Below are positions 42,897 through 54,568 of a DNA stretch of 64,000 bases, piece after piece. The stretch spans positions 992,001-1,056,000 of the forward strand of contig JANFAH010000008.1 of NCBI GenBank assembly GCA_024663395.1, written 5' to 3'. A program made the translations under genes and the position numbers. This DNA comes from Pisolithus tinctorius. Taxonomy: Eukaryota > Basidiomycota > Agaricomycetes > Boletales > Pisolithaceae. Below the pieces are notes generated by a model. That model was not told the DNA's origin and did no database searches. It worked only from the letters and a program-made list of their open reading frames with translations. The first letter of the stretch is position 1, and each line of letters opens with the position of its first letter.

Positions 42897-44580
42897 GTGC
42901 AAACCATCATGTCTTGTTATGCCTGTGTACAGCCTTTTGATGATCCTGCCAGTCCATGGTGGAAACATGTGGATGAACATGTGGACACCTATCTTGGTTC
43001 CAATGCACATAAAAACTCGCTCAGCCGCCCTCCATGGTTCCCCCAGTCTGTCGACTCACTCCACTCATTTCTACTACTGTACCCAAGACCCTCAATGTCT
43101 TTCAATTTTTCTAATATTGGGAACTCTCCATCTACTCAGTCTAGTAGTCATTTGTTTGCTACTCCATCCACCACCCCATTCACCCATACCCCATCCACCA
43201 CCCCACACTTCCCCCCTGCTCAAAACAATCCCAATATCAATCCCACCCTTCTGGATGAAGATGTCATCCCAGCTTGCTTTATTGATGCCCTTGCCAATCA
43301 GTTTAGTTTTGGTGATTCCAAGCAGGACCTATGGCATAACTTCCATGGCTTTGCAAAGGCAGGTAACTCTTTGTGACAGAATCATAATACTAAATTGGCA
43401 GATGGGGCATGGCCTCCAGAAAGCAGATATTGCTACACATTCATACTTACTTGCAGCCATTTTCAGCTTAATCAAGGAAAACTGGGCAATGACCAATGTG
43501 CACCACAACACACAACAACTTCTTGCAGACCTGCAAATTTGACTCAAAAACACATTTACACTATCACACAAACAGAAGGTTAGTTTATTTAGCACACAAA
43601 TTCAGCCATTCATCCATTTCTTTCTTGTAGGCTAATGTCCATATTGTTGCTGGAGACATAATTTTTGAGGCTAGCTGGATCACATTTATGACAATCCACT
43701 TCGATGATGAGGTTTGCAACCATATATACTGATTCTAAGTCACTCTAATTCCACCAGTCAAAGGTCCAGCAATCCCAAAAAGAATTACAGTTCACAAATA
43801 TCTATGGTAACCCAACATGAGAGAAAATCCTAATGGCATATATCAAGTGGCAATGCTCAAGCATTCATAATTCATTCCAAGAGCTGGTATGTCTCACTTT
43901 CTGTTTCCAACTCCATCCTGATTGATTCATTTGTCATAGCTGTGAGGTAGTGTCATCAGAGACAGAACATGCACACTCTCTGATTTTGTGTTTGAAAGTG
44001 TGCAGCAGTACAAAATTGGTGGCCCCACTTCAGGCCTCACACCAGCATGCACTGCTCAACTTGCTATACTTGTAAGCAGTACATACCAATTACAATTTTT
44101 GTATTAATTTTATGTGTTAGCACCACTTTGCTTATGAAAATCCTGAGCTCCTTGACCATGAGGAAGATGTTGAGGATGATTCACCACCAATGGAAGACAA
44201 CTCAGGCTCATGGCACCACTCTGCCCAAGAGCCTCAAAGGAAAAAGTGAAAGCATGGTGGCCATGTCCCCAGGGGAGAGGATTTCTGGTCACAAGTGGAA
44301 AAATGGTTTGATGCATGCAGAAAGCAATGGGGTGATTCATGGACCACACCCAACTGGAACAGGTGAGAATACGAGCCATCATACACACAGAGGTCATGCT
44401 AACACCTGCCTATGCTCTAGCTACATCTCAGAAACAATTGCCAAGGACAAAGATTGCTACAAGGTCCATGTCATTCACAACCCATTCATGGAAGATGTGC
44501 ACACAGATGACAGGTTTTTCACTGGGCCTGTCGCTTCAGCTGGTCTTGGGGCTGCTGAGGATCTCCTTCAAGAAATGGTT
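42897..44580 (+). pseudogene. Hypothetical multi-exon protein downstream of transposase-like gene
   Basis: The first open frame starts MSCYACVQPFDDPASPWWKH (ATG 42909) and contains a Pro/Thr/Ser-rich tract, then PACFIDALANQFSFGDS. GT..AG introns are plausible at about 43579-43629 and 43711. A later exon (about 44105-44350) is acidic (DHEEDVEDDSPPMEDNSGS) and contains RGEDFWSQVEKWFDAC, a block I recall from the C-termini of uncharacterised Agaricomycete proteins. A stop interrupts near 44248. Function unknown; its position suggests possible linkage with the preceding transposase-like gene. Confidence 0.35.
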
Positions 44581-44599
44581 TGATGGTTTACATCCATAC

Positions 44600-45850
44600 T
44601 GTACCCCATTCAATCTCCTGTCATCCATAGCACAACACTCCATACATTTTAGTACCATATGATTAAAGGACATTGTCTACATTGAGCATTACACCCACTT
44701 TCATTATACATCACCCAACATTTGAGCATCTGACTCCACATGTGTGATCACAGCTGTTGGAGAGTGCATCCTCGATCTTGTCCCCAGCATGTACTCTGCT
44801 CAGCATGACATCCAGTTGAGAGTTGTCACTGTTTGTCAGCTTGTCATGTGATGCATGGTCCTCATACCATGATGCATTCATATGTGATCTGTACCAGCAG
44901 CCAAATGAGTGAATAGACAATGAATTCATGCATCACAACCTGAGGCAGTGGCATAATAATCTGTGGGCCAACTATTCTTCAACCCACAGCTCAGCTACAT
45001 TGAAACATATTATTTGCCAAGCTCACCCATCCAACATCACAGAGCAAACCCTGTATTCTACCTCAACCAGCAATGACAACCAGCAACAACCAAAATTTGG
45101 TGAGCAGAGTCCATTGTAACCACCAGACAGAATTCCCTTTTTAACTGCATTCTCAATTATAGAATACACTAATTGCATCTGCCTATGGTTAACCAGGAGC
45201 CAACAGTTTTGCATGCTGGTGTAGAGGAATTCAACAAGTACTTTGATGAGTTGCCTTCCAAAGCAAAGGCAGTATGTATTCTCCTGATCAAGTAGTTGTC
45301 TGGCTACTCTAACTGCTGTGCATATACAGAAATACAAAGACAAGGTGAATGATCTGGTATGTGTCGTATACCTGATATAACCACATCTCTCACAAAGAGT
45401 CTCACAGGTAGAGTGCAAGATCTGGATTAATGGGACAGCTGCCATTGTGGCCAAGTTTTCAGGTGGCACTATGTACTAGGAGGCATGTTTTGGTGGATGG
45501 GTGAGCAGGAGCAGCAGGGTGAGGGCAGTGTGGACAAGAGGGAGTGCAGGCAGCACAAGGGTGGGCAGGCAGGCATCATCGCAACTGTACTTCTACATAG
45601 CATGGCATAGACAAATGCAATTGTTAATTCACAATTTATGGAATCATCTGACATAGATTGACATAGGACAATCAAGCAGAGTAAGAGACAAAAGGCTGTC
45701 TATGTATATCTATGGAAAACTATAGAATAGCTACACATACTGTCAAGTAGCTCGAGCTAGCAAAAAAAGCTATGGAGCTGACCTATTTCATATGCAGGGC
45801 AATCTCTATCTGTGGCATAGATCTAGCTACATGTACATCGTTCTGCATAT
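44600..45850. other. Weakly coding / non-coding region
   Basis: Between about 45180 and 45450 on the plus strand, short exon-like pieces (VLHAGVEEFNKYFDELPSKAKA, then KYKDKVNDL after a GTATGT intron) hint at another decayed hypothetical gene. A G-rich stretch (45490-45570) separates it from the hAT relic. Nothing else recognised. Confidence 0.3.
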
Positions 45851-46079
45851 GTCCGATTCTCACTGGGCCTCAGATCTGGCCACAGAGATGAAGATTTGCA
45901 ATCCAAGCCTTTCCAAGTACACACCAGCACAGGCCTTGGAATGACTTCAGGACCAATTCAAAGCATACATTTGTAGCGACAACCCATTTCATCACAAAAT
46001 GCGCTTGCATGAGGGGCCCCTCCACTGGTGGAATGCAGTAGCAAGGGACAAGTATTCAGATGTTCTCTCTGTAAGTTTA
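45850..46079 (+). pseudogene. hAT transposase C-terminal (dimerisation) fragment
   Basis: One frame reads LSKYTPAQALE, an in-frame TGA (Arg expected), then LQDQFKAYICSDNPFHHKMR and GPLHWWNAVARDKYSDVL. The block with PLxWW followed by Y-x-x-V/L is characteristic of hAT-family dimerisation domains in fungi. The exon ends at GTAAGT, but the following conserved exon was not found. Only this fragment remains. Confidence 0.5.
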
Positions 46080-46713
46080 GCCTATGGTGTGGAATAACTA
46101 AAATGGAAAGTGGTTCTCATGACTTGGAGTGGATGCATTCAGACTACACATGACTCACCAAATCTAACATTCTGGACATTATTCTCTTAATGTCCATGTA
46201 TGTTCTCAAGTCTGTGGTCTGCAGAGAATTGTGGATACTGGCACAGTTGATCTGGATATATACAGTTGCCAGTGAGGTGGTGCATGAACATCACAGTGCC
46301 ACTTTTGTGTATTGTACTTCCAACATCATGTGGTGCATCCAGGGGTGCCCATAGGGCTTCAGTATATATTTATCTTATTGAACAATTGAACAATTTTACT
46401 GCACGAGCCCTGTGAGGGCTGTAAGACTCACACCCCCCACTGAGACAGGAATCTTCATTTCCTCATTTGTGCTATGAAGGATGAAGGTATGTTCGAAGTT
46501 GCACCATCTAGCATTGGTTTCACAGTGGAGTCATGGTCTGTGGTAACTGCTTCACACACTCGCCCCTGGTTTATGGGACCAGTGTATGCATTGTGCTCAG
46601 ATGTGGGTACTGGAATGCTCATGTTTGTGTGTGTGTAACTGTTGTTGACAGAGGCCAAGAACAGGACCACCAGGCAAGGTGGATGATGGGTAAATAAGAC
46701 ATTCGACTACCAC

Positions 46714-47280
46714 TTGACCAGGTATTGCATTATACTGGGCCTCTTGACCGGGCACCATGTTATCCTTTACACACTATCATACAGTTTACTTGCCTTTCAT
46801 TACTATGACTATTCCTTGCACTCGATGATGTCACTTGCCAAACTCAAGGTGGCATTCAAAGGCAAATCTATGGCCAAATGCAATCTGGGGGCAACCCCCC
46901 CAGCTCCTATGATGGGCAGACCTGCAGCCCAGTCTTCTCAGAAAATCAGGCAGACAGTGGCTCTCGTACCCAGTACCAGTACACCTGGGGTTCAGGGGCA
47001 GGGCGCTGTGAGTACTGGTGCTCTTGCATATTCAGGCTGAGCGAATGGCTGATGTATCCCATAGCCAGTGGGGGACAGGGAAGACATTGGGCCTGCCCCT
47101 GTGAATAGAAGAAAGTTTCTCAGACTACAGGCATCTATGAAGACACTGAGGTCACTCTTCCCTCAGAGAAGGCAAAATGAGGGGGAGGAACAAGCAGGTA
47201 AGGGATCCAGTCTCTGTGACCAGCTCGCTGCATGTCTAGGAACCTACATTGACCTGCACACCTTGCTGGTTTGTCTGTGA
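46714..47280 (+). CDS. Hypothetical ORF fragment(s)
   Basis: Open frames of 108 and 70 codons (MMSLAKLKVAFKGKSMAKC near the first; NRRKFLRLQASMKTLRSLF in the second) may be exons of one gene, but no domain is recognised and no splice pair is compelling. The 36-bp repeat at 47236-47271 lies at the end. Confidence 0.2.
47236..47271 (+). repeat. Short dispersed repeat (36 bp), partner at 5233-5268
   Basis: Same 36 bp as at 5233, differing at two adjacent bases (TG versus CA). Confidence 0.5.
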
Positions 47281-47764
47281 TCCTAGAAACTGGGTCTGGC
47301 AATGAATCCCACTCCTCACTCTCCATATGCACTGTTCTGCAGGGGAACACACCTTCTACTGAGGGGGAGCATAGTTCCCAGGACAGCTCACTTCAGACAT
47401 TGGTTGAATACTCTACAGAGGAGGAAAGAATCGTCAATCCCATTCTGAATTGTTGGATTGCGCTCCCTATTATGGAGTCACACAACTAGCTTAGCATTCT
47501 TAATAATCTTTGGTGTTCATGGTGTAGTTTGGAGCATTGTACATGTATGCTGCATGCATGCTGGCTAATACACAGGGGGTCATTCTCAGATTAGGTAACA
47601 TGGTTAGTTGCAATAAACAGATGCACATAAGCTCATGCTCTCTCTCATCCTCCATCTTATGTAACCAAGTTCTTCGGATGTGAGCTGGGGGGTACAAACC
47701 CTGTCTGATGAAAAGAACATCATTAGCAGTGCTCATGATGCTGTTCACCTCCATGAACTCTTGA

Positions 47765-48422
47765 TGGTTCTATGGACAAGTTCTTTGTGAGGCAGCCAAC
47801 AACAGCAATGCCAGAGGTGGGTCTGGTGGCAACACTGATGATGAGCTGATGAACGAGGTCAAGGCTGAAGTTGTCGACCTTACGAATGACACTGCTCTCG
47901 ACAATGATGACTGGGCTGTGGATACTTCTACCGAGGCTGTAAAAGCTTGCTTTGGAACCTTGGAGGGTCAAATGGGCAGGCTTTCCCCTCCCCAGAGGTG
48001 ATGATGAAGGGAACTTGGTGTGGAGAATCAGAACAAGGTTGTTCTGGTCCTCATCCAGGGATTGTTCACCAAGGACATTGAAAAGGAAATTGACACGTAC
48101 AACACTTTGCTCACTAAGGTACATGTGCACATTTTTGTCGTCATCACATCGCTAACCATTCCGCTAGATGGTTACCAGCTAAGTACTGGGAGGTGTCAAG
48201 CACCTTGCTGGCTTGACCTTCCCCTAGTTGACTCCTATGATTCCCAAAACCCTCATGGCATTCTACCAAAATGACATGCTGGATGAATAGTTGGTTAAGC
48301 AGTGGGGTACTGACATCAGCAAGAAGTGCTTTGACAAGGAGACCAGTAATAAGGTCAGGAAAGCGAGTGAACTCTTCCTGAAATGGTTGGAAGAGGCTGA
48401 CAATGAATCTGATGAGGAGTGA
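47765..48422 (+). pseudogene. TIF5: Translation initiation factor eIF5 fragment (C-terminal half)
   Basis: Three successive pieces match fungal eIF5. First, the acidic linker with NDDWAVDTSTEAVKA (about 47870-47940). Second, a helical-domain piece NKVVLVLIQGLFTKDIEKEI (48025-48100), ending at a GTACAT..CGCTAG intron (about 48119-48167). Third, the C-terminal W2-type end QWGTDISKKCFDKETSNKVR and KASELFLKWLEEADNESDEE to TGA at about 48419-48421. eIF5 is the GTPase-activating protein of eIF2 in start-codon selection; its C-terminal domain binds eIF2beta and eIF1. Here the N-terminal GAP domain and zinc finger are absent, TGA codons occur near 48001, and the pieces lie in different frames, so it is non-functional. 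The intron argues for a genomic duplication rather than a retrocopy. Confidence 0.8.
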
Positions 48423-48595
48423 TGGATATGTTACATGTTCTTACACTTCCATTCACAGTTTGTCTGGGATTCCTTCTGACACGTCACTTTTACATCTGGT
48501 TCCTGTTCTGATTGTTTGATTCATCTGTCCTATGTGTCATTCCGCATTTTCCAACCAGGTCATGTTTGCTTCCCTTTAGGGGCTTCTTAGGTGTG

Positions 48596-49039
48596 ATGAG
48601 TTGGAACACCATGATGCTGTCCTCCACTGAGCCACAAATTGAACACCGAGGGAGGAGAGTCAGGATTCTCTTCAATGGTGACTTTATTGTTGACAGTGCT
48701 GAGGCGAAGCTCATGTAAGTTGTGGTCAGCTGGAAATCTAACACCCCAACCTCATTGCCAGATAGATGGGAGAATCCCTACTACCCTATCCATGACTTTG
48801 CGGAGTCAGACATGGATTCACCACTGCTACAAGAATTCAAAAGTCTCCAGAATGCCCAGGTTTATGACCTAGTACCCAGCAACAGGGCAGCTAAGGGAGC
48901 AGTGAAGGTATTCACAGGCAAACAACAATCTCACAGGATTGCTCAAGGTCAGATTTTTTTGGCTGCAGATGCAAGGTTTGAAGAAGACAGGAGGATTTGT
49001 GTGCATCCCATGGGCCCCTACAACTTACTGCACATGTAG
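48596..49039 (+). CDS. DUF427 domain protein, single-domain form
   Basis: Two exons joined by a GTAAGT..TTGCCAG intron (about 48715-48762). The product contains RRVRILFNGDFIVDSAEAKL, WENPYYP, then VYDLVPSNRAAKGAVKVF and DARFEEDRRICVHPMGPYNL, followed by a TAG. These are the landmarks of the first DUF427 repeat (V-x-F-NG-x-x-V-x-D; WE-PYYP; WFEED..VHP-DPY). Fungal homologues commonly carry two such repeats and are about twice this long, so this copy is short; the second repeat is not evident downstream. No premature stop occurs. The domain has a beta-tent-like fold, with unknown biochemical role. Start at ATG 48596 is chosen because it is the nearest upstream of the conserved strand. Confidence 0.65.
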
Positions 49040-49714
49040 ACAATAGCTCAGAGAGTGATCGTATATACCAGGATCTACCACATGAAAGCATCCTTGCACA
49101 GGCTCTTGGATCCCTTGTTTTTTGTTGGCATTGTATGGATGCTGGTGGGGCACACCATGAAAGACAATTTTGAATCCAAGTATAGGTGCCTTCACCAGTA
49201 AGGAAAAGGAATGGATTGAGAATGTCACAGGATTGAAACTTGCTCACTGAAGATGCAGATTTGCATAATGGTTGAGTTTGGGAGTAGGGACAGCACAAGC
49301 CATGGGGTGAAGGTGATGACTTGAATTGGATATCAAACCTCATTGCAACTAGACGAATGTCAGATGGTGGCAAAGAATGGCTGGCCAAGAAGGCATAGCC
49401 ACTGGTACATGGCTTGCTCTTACTGAGGATGGACAATGTGGAGGACAAAACCAGTCCACTTTGGGGGACCTGAATGCTTCTTCGGATGGTTATCATTGTC
49501 GTCAACAGATCATTCCTCAGCATATCAAGTTTGTCTCGAAGAACTCACATCAGAAGAAGTCTCTCATGTGGACATCAAAGTGAAGAAACAGTTTAATCTA
49601 ACCTGTACCTGTACAGAATACTGAAAACAATCACTGCATACAACTCATAATACTGCCCTCCTGTAGGTGATACTTAGGCCTCTGCTGGGGATCGATTACA
49701 TCAACAACACTTCA

Positions 49715-50823
49715 TCAATGGGAGGTAGGAGGCTGCACAAGGCTAGCCAGTGGGTGGAGAAGTGCCAAGAGGTTAATGAGGTGGCAGATGTTTGTGATGC
49801 AGTCCTTTCTCCTCCTCAGGTCAATGGTGACTATATCCTCGAGTCCTGGATTCTCTCTGTCACTCATAGGTGCAGTGATGGCCATGAGCATCATATGAGA
49901 ACCATAGCAACAATATGCTATGAAGTCGGTCAAGTACATAACTCAATTCATGTAGAATGCTCACCCACCAAGGACATAGGGAGCAGGGTGATAGGTCCAC
50001 ATCAATTTTTTGATGAGTTCCTTCCTGGGGCTTTTGGTATCACCTGGACCTTTCTCTTCGCCCCGAAAGGGGCATAAGTAGTCAATGATGAAAGCAAAAT
50101 TGGGGCGATTCCATCCTGTCGATGTAAAATGACTGGTGTTATGGGTCGATTGGCTGCTCAGCACCAAGAGGGAGACAATGTCACAAATATTAGAATCCCA
50201 AAAGGAAACAAATCCACTCTCTGTGAGATCATCAGGGGAGGGTTTCTGAATCACAATGAGGACAGGTGTGAGGTGGAAAGGAAATTTGCCAATCGTAAAT
50301 AACATGTTGAGATCATGTTCACTACACCAGTCCTCAGCACTGTTGGAAAGGAGACTTGCGAATTCATCCACTGCAATGGGGATCTTCTCCCCTTCAGCTA
50401 GCAGCTTCTGGACCAAGTGTTTGAGCTCTTCAACTGGAGGAACACCCATTGTATATCAATTGGTCATCCAAGTCTTGATGAGATTGACATCATTGACTAC
50501 ATGACACATGGAAAAATACTGCAGTTTGGCAGTGTTACATGGGGCATTGACTTACATCCATCACATTTCCCAATCTCATTGAAGGAGATGACAACTTGCA
50601 ACTGACAAAAATCTGGGTGCAGGTGGAATAATCCATAATTTTGGGGTAGGAACAGTGCCCTTCTTTCCAAAAACTCCTTGTCAACAGTGCCAAGTTCACC
50701 CCAAACATCATACAGTGACTGGGTATCCCACTCAGCAATAGGATTCAACAACTGAATAAAGTGAGAAGTGGAAGGTATTGGGAATATGAATGTGCATGCC
50801 TTGTATGCCATAATTCCCACCAC
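49715..50823 (-). pseudogene. Agaricomycete FRGEEK-family protein (kinase-family associated), partial
   Basis: Minus-strand exons: an N-terminal piece (50823-50497, WGELGTVDKEFLERRALF); a central piece (50449-49961) with PIAVDEFASLLSNSAEDWCS, RPNFAFIIDYLCPFRGEEKG and RKELIKKLMWTYHPAPYVLG; and a third (49939-49715, DIVTIDLRRRKDCITNICHL). The FRGEEK..KEL..KL.W.Y.PAPY.LG block is one I know from a large Agaricomycete family, many members of which carry a protein-kinase-like domain at the C-terminus and an upstream nuclease-like or Crinkler-like module. The kinase part should follow below 49700, but I cannot trace it, and that space is occupied on the other strand by DUF427. I treat the gene as 3' truncated. 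Confidence 0.5.
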
Positions 50824-51297
50824 TTGAGGTGAATTCGAGAGTCAGCTGACAATCACAGAAGCATGATCAAGCAGTGCCTTGACACTGGTGGTGTCTGCAA
50901 GGTGGTCTGAGAGTTCAATCCAAAGGATCTTGTATGTGACATGTGTTGTCTTCTGAATCAAAAGGTAGGCAAATTGAGGCATGCTGTTATGCACAAGGTT
51001 ACAATTCAACCTGAGAATTCAGGCAGGTTGAATCAGAAGCTCACACCAAGAACGATGCAGAGTTTGAAATACTTGAACTCATATTCCTAAATCATGTAAA
51101 TTGTGTAATTAATAGGCAAAGAGTTGTTGTGACATCAGGATCAACATGTCATTCATGAGACACCCTCTGTGGAGCCAAATGGTATGAGACACAAATTGTG
51201 TCGAATAGATGGAAAATGCAAGGATGACGATGCTGCCTGAACATTCATGCATCATGAACAGGCTCTAAGCTAGTAAGTCTTAAGGATGAAGTGCAGA

Positions 51298-51347
51298 ACT
51301 AGAACATGGCCATTGCCACTGGCAGGCACCTTGTTTACCATGCCAGA
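51298..51347 (+). repeat. 50-bp dispersed repeat, partner at 14395-14444
   Basis: Same orientation and three differences from the 14.4-kb copy; see that entry. Confidence 0.5.
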
Positions 51348-51644
51348 GTGCTGCCCTGGCATGCCAAATGCACCACAAGCCACAGCCACACTCATGCTGA
51401 TAATATAATGTACAATGACATAGAGATATCTATCTCATAACTCTCATGCACTCGTTTGAGGGGGTCGAGTAGACCATGGAGTGGGGCATACAGCACACAC
51501 ATCTCACAAAGTGCAGTGGTAAAGACCAATTTCCCACCACCTTTGATAAAGAAGTGTAATATACCAAAGCCCTCCGGGTGCTCCTGGATGCATTTGGGAA
51601 AAGCACATGATGTAGTTATTTACATTACAAGCAACTCTACAGGT

Positions 51645-51781
51645 GATTCTATTGAGTGAGTGTGAGTTCAAGTTTATGGGATTCTATTGAGTGAGTGTGA
51701 GTCCAAGTTTGTGGGATTCTATTGAGGGAGTGCAAGTCCAAATCTATGGTCTATTGGGTGAGTGCATGTCCAAGTGTATGG
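51645..51781 (+). repeat. 35-bp minisatellite, four units
   Basis: GATTCTATTGAGTGAGTGTG-type units start at 51645, 51680 and 51715, with a fourth, shortened, at about 51747. A G13 run follows at 51800. Confidence 0.8.
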
Positions 51782-51953
51782 AAGAGATTAGTACTGTGAG
51801 GGGGGGGGGGGGATGTCAAATGGAAAAGTCTATGGAGCACATGTTTATGTTTTCTATGTGGGATAGTAGATGAGATAACTGTTGTTTATGAGTGACTGCT
51901 TTGATGCTCAGAGGATGACATATGAGCAATCTTTGATGATGTGGAGGACAGGG

Positions 51954-52175
51954 TGTTGAGAATGTGATCCGGAATTACAGTAGCATCTTGGGGTTTCGCC
52001 CAGAGGGCTTGGAATTTCTCCCTGACCCTCAGAATTAAATTCTGATATCATTACACTTACTAATTACAGTGTTCTTTTCCACCTCAGTGACTACTTCATA
52101 CACTGAGGTGAGTATAGCTAGATTCCTGCTTGTTTACTTGGTACTGACATAGTGTAGAAACTCATACCTTTGTTA
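51954..52175 (+). mobile_element. 5' LTR of Copia element 2
   Basis: 222 bp from TGTTGAGAATG to TTTGTTA. It contains two clear inverted repeats, CACCTCAGT/ACTGAGGTG and TCAGAATT/AATTCTGA. The expected terminal CA reads TA. The 3' LTR keeps CG (TGTCGAGAATGCGAT) where this copy has TG. Confidence 0.85.
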
Positions 52176-52187
52176 GGTTATGAGCCC
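52176..52187 (+). promoter_or_regulatory. Primer-binding site of Copia element 2
   Basis: GGTTATGAGCCC immediately after the LTR, the half-initiator-tRNA motif. Confidence 0.8.
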
Positions 52188-54200
52188 TGCTCTCATGCTC
52201 TAATTCCAAAAGAGTTAATACACAGCATCAATACCCACTATGGCAAAAGATGATCATTCCTTACAAGTCCCAACCCTAAATGCAGACAGAAGCAACTGGC
52301 TATACTACAAGGCTTGGGTTGAATGGGCCATCAGCTTGAAAGGGCTGATCAGACACCTGACTGGCTTGGATGCAAAACCAGAGGACCCTTCAGCAGGGAA
52401 AGATGCCTCCTGGAAGCCCACAGCCACAGAGCAAAAACTTGTTAGTGAATACCTTTGGCAATGGGCTAAGGATGACAGATATGTCAAGCAAGTGATCACT
52501 GTGTCACTCCTGGAATCTCTGTTCCTTCAAGTCCTGAAGGAAGAGACTGCGAAGAGTGTGTGGGGTGTCCTCACTGATCTGTTCCAAAACTGCTCTTGTG
52601 TCATCGCAATTGATCTTCAGAGAAAACTCCAAGAATTCCACTGTTTGGAAAAAGGCAATGTCTGTGCTCACTTCAACAAGATGTGCACACTGCGCAAACA
52701 ACTTGCCACACTTGGACAGTCAATCACAGATGACAACTTCACAGCTATCATTCTCAGCTCACTTCCCACTTTGTACAACTCCAACCTTGCAGCTATGACA
52801 TCTTCAGCCCTAGTCATGCAAAAGGACCTATCTCCAGACTTTATCATCAAAGTAATTTCCAATGAATATGATAGGTGCCAAATGCAGATGAAGAGAGGCA
52901 ATTCTGGAAACTCTGGAAATTCTGAAGACACAGCTTACTCAGTGAAGGATGGAAAGAAGTCCACTTGTGAAAATTGTGGATAGAAAGGTCACAGCAGAGA
53001 CCAATGCTGGGAAGAGGGTGGCAGAAAAGCTGGGCAAGCGCCCAAGTGGTTCCAGAACAAGGGAAAAGGGAAAAAGAAGGAGAAAGGGACCAGAACAGTG
53101 GCCACTGCAGCCAGTGCATCAGCCAGCTCAAGCGCACAGACCAGCACTGACTCTGAACCCAATGGAGTTTGGCTAGCACACCCACAGGATGATGACTGGC
53201 TTATGGAAATTGTGGAGGAAGAAATTCCGAACCCCCAGGATATTGTTATTGGCGAAGAAGATGCATATATGAACAACTATGACCATGTTCTCCTCACAGG
53301 CGAAAATCTAAATTCCGCAGAAGAGACCATCCTGTTCAACTCTGGTGCTTCACATCATATGTCCTCCTACCACAGCAAATTCCTTGACTACAAGCCAATC
53401 ATTCCTAAACCTATCACTGCTGCTGACAGCCACACCTTCCATGCCATCAGGAAAGGCGACCTCACAATCCCACTCCCAAACAGCACTACACAAACCCATA
53501 TTCAACTCAAAGACATGCTCTATGCTCCCAAGATGGGAATTACACTTGTTTCTGTTAGCAAACTTGATGTTGCTGGGTATGTGGCATTATTCTGAGACAA
53601 GCATTGTCAAATTTTTGACACTCAGAAAAAGAAAGTAGCCAAAATTCCGATGCAAAAAGGCCTCTGCTGCCTCAAACAAGCTTGTCACACCTTTGCAGGC
53701 CTAGCTAAGGCCACAGAATCCCTCACCATGGAGGAGATACATGTCAGGCTTGGCCACATCACTCCCAAAGCCATCCAGTGCATGCTGAAGGATGGCACAA
53801 TCAGTGGAATTAAACTGGACAAAGCGCATTCCACCATGGGCACATGCAATTCATGTGAATATGCCAAAGTGACTTGGAAGCCCATTGGGAAGGAGCACGA
53901 CCCACCTGCTGTGAACATCTAGGTGATGAGGTCCACACAGATCTCCGGGGACCTTCTCCAGTCCAAACCCCAGGCCATAGTCAATACTACATGTCATTCA
54001 TAGATGACCACACTCGTTATACCACCCTATTCTTGCAGAAGATGAAGGCTGAGACCTTCAAGTCATACAAAGCCTATGAAGCATGGCTGAACATGCAGTT
54101 TGACACCAAAGTCAAGCAACTTCACTCAGATTGTGGGGGAGAATATCTTAGTGTGGAATTTTCAGAATATCTGAAATCCCAAGGCACAGAACAATGCATA

Positions 54201-54568
54201 CAGTGGGTCAAAAAAGTGTCCCAATGTTGGGTGATTTTGGAAAGAGTTGAGATTTATGAGAGAGCCAATATGAATTAGTTCAAACTCCTGCAGGACCAAA
54301 ATTAGTACTAACTGTTGCCTTGACAACAAGGGCTTTCTTATGTAATTTGGTTGACATGGCACCAAGATATCACCATTTTAAAATGATTTAAAATGGTGAT
54401 ATCTTGGTGCCATGTCAACCAAATTACATAAGAAAGCCCTTGTTGTCAAGGCAACAGTTAGTACTAATTTTGGTCCTGCAGGAGTTTGAACTAATTCATA
54501 TTGGCTCTCTCATAAATCTCAACTCTTTCCAAAATCACCCAACATTGGGACACTTTTTTGACCCACTG
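54201..54568. mobile_element. Perfectly palindromic MITE (Tc1/mariner type)
   Basis: 368 bp, consisting of two 182-bp arms that are exact reverse complements around a 4-nt centre (ATGA at about 54383-54386). Ends are CAGTGGGTCAAAAAAG. It is flanked by TA on both sides (54199-54200 and 54569-54570), the target duplication of Tc1/mariner elements. Removing it with one TA restores the integrase frame (TEQCI / TIHDTPEHS). No coding capacity. Confidence 0.95.

Larger units (their letters stand above)
50824..51953. other. Intergenic region before Copia element 2
   Basis: No supported gene. Contains the 50-bp dispersed repeat at 51298-51347, a 35-bp minisatellite at 51645-51781 and a run of 13 G at 51800-51812. 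Confidence 0.5.

Noticed and set aside
42757..43542. 261-codon plus-strand ORF
   Set aside because: It overlaps, in another frame, the more protein-like ORF starting MSCYACVQPF. Its Leu/Ile/Pro-rich composition looks like an off-frame reading, although its last third may be real exon sequence.
48912..49523. 203-codon minus-strand ORF overlapping DUF427
   Set aside because: No recognisable motif, while the plus strand carries clear DUF427 landmarks over the same bases. A kinase domain of the neighbouring minus-strand gene was considered here but could not be supported.
54201..54568. A bidirectional terminator or regulatory hairpin
   Set aside because: TA duplications and mariner-like ends, plus restoration of the integrase frame on removal, identify it as a transposed MITE.
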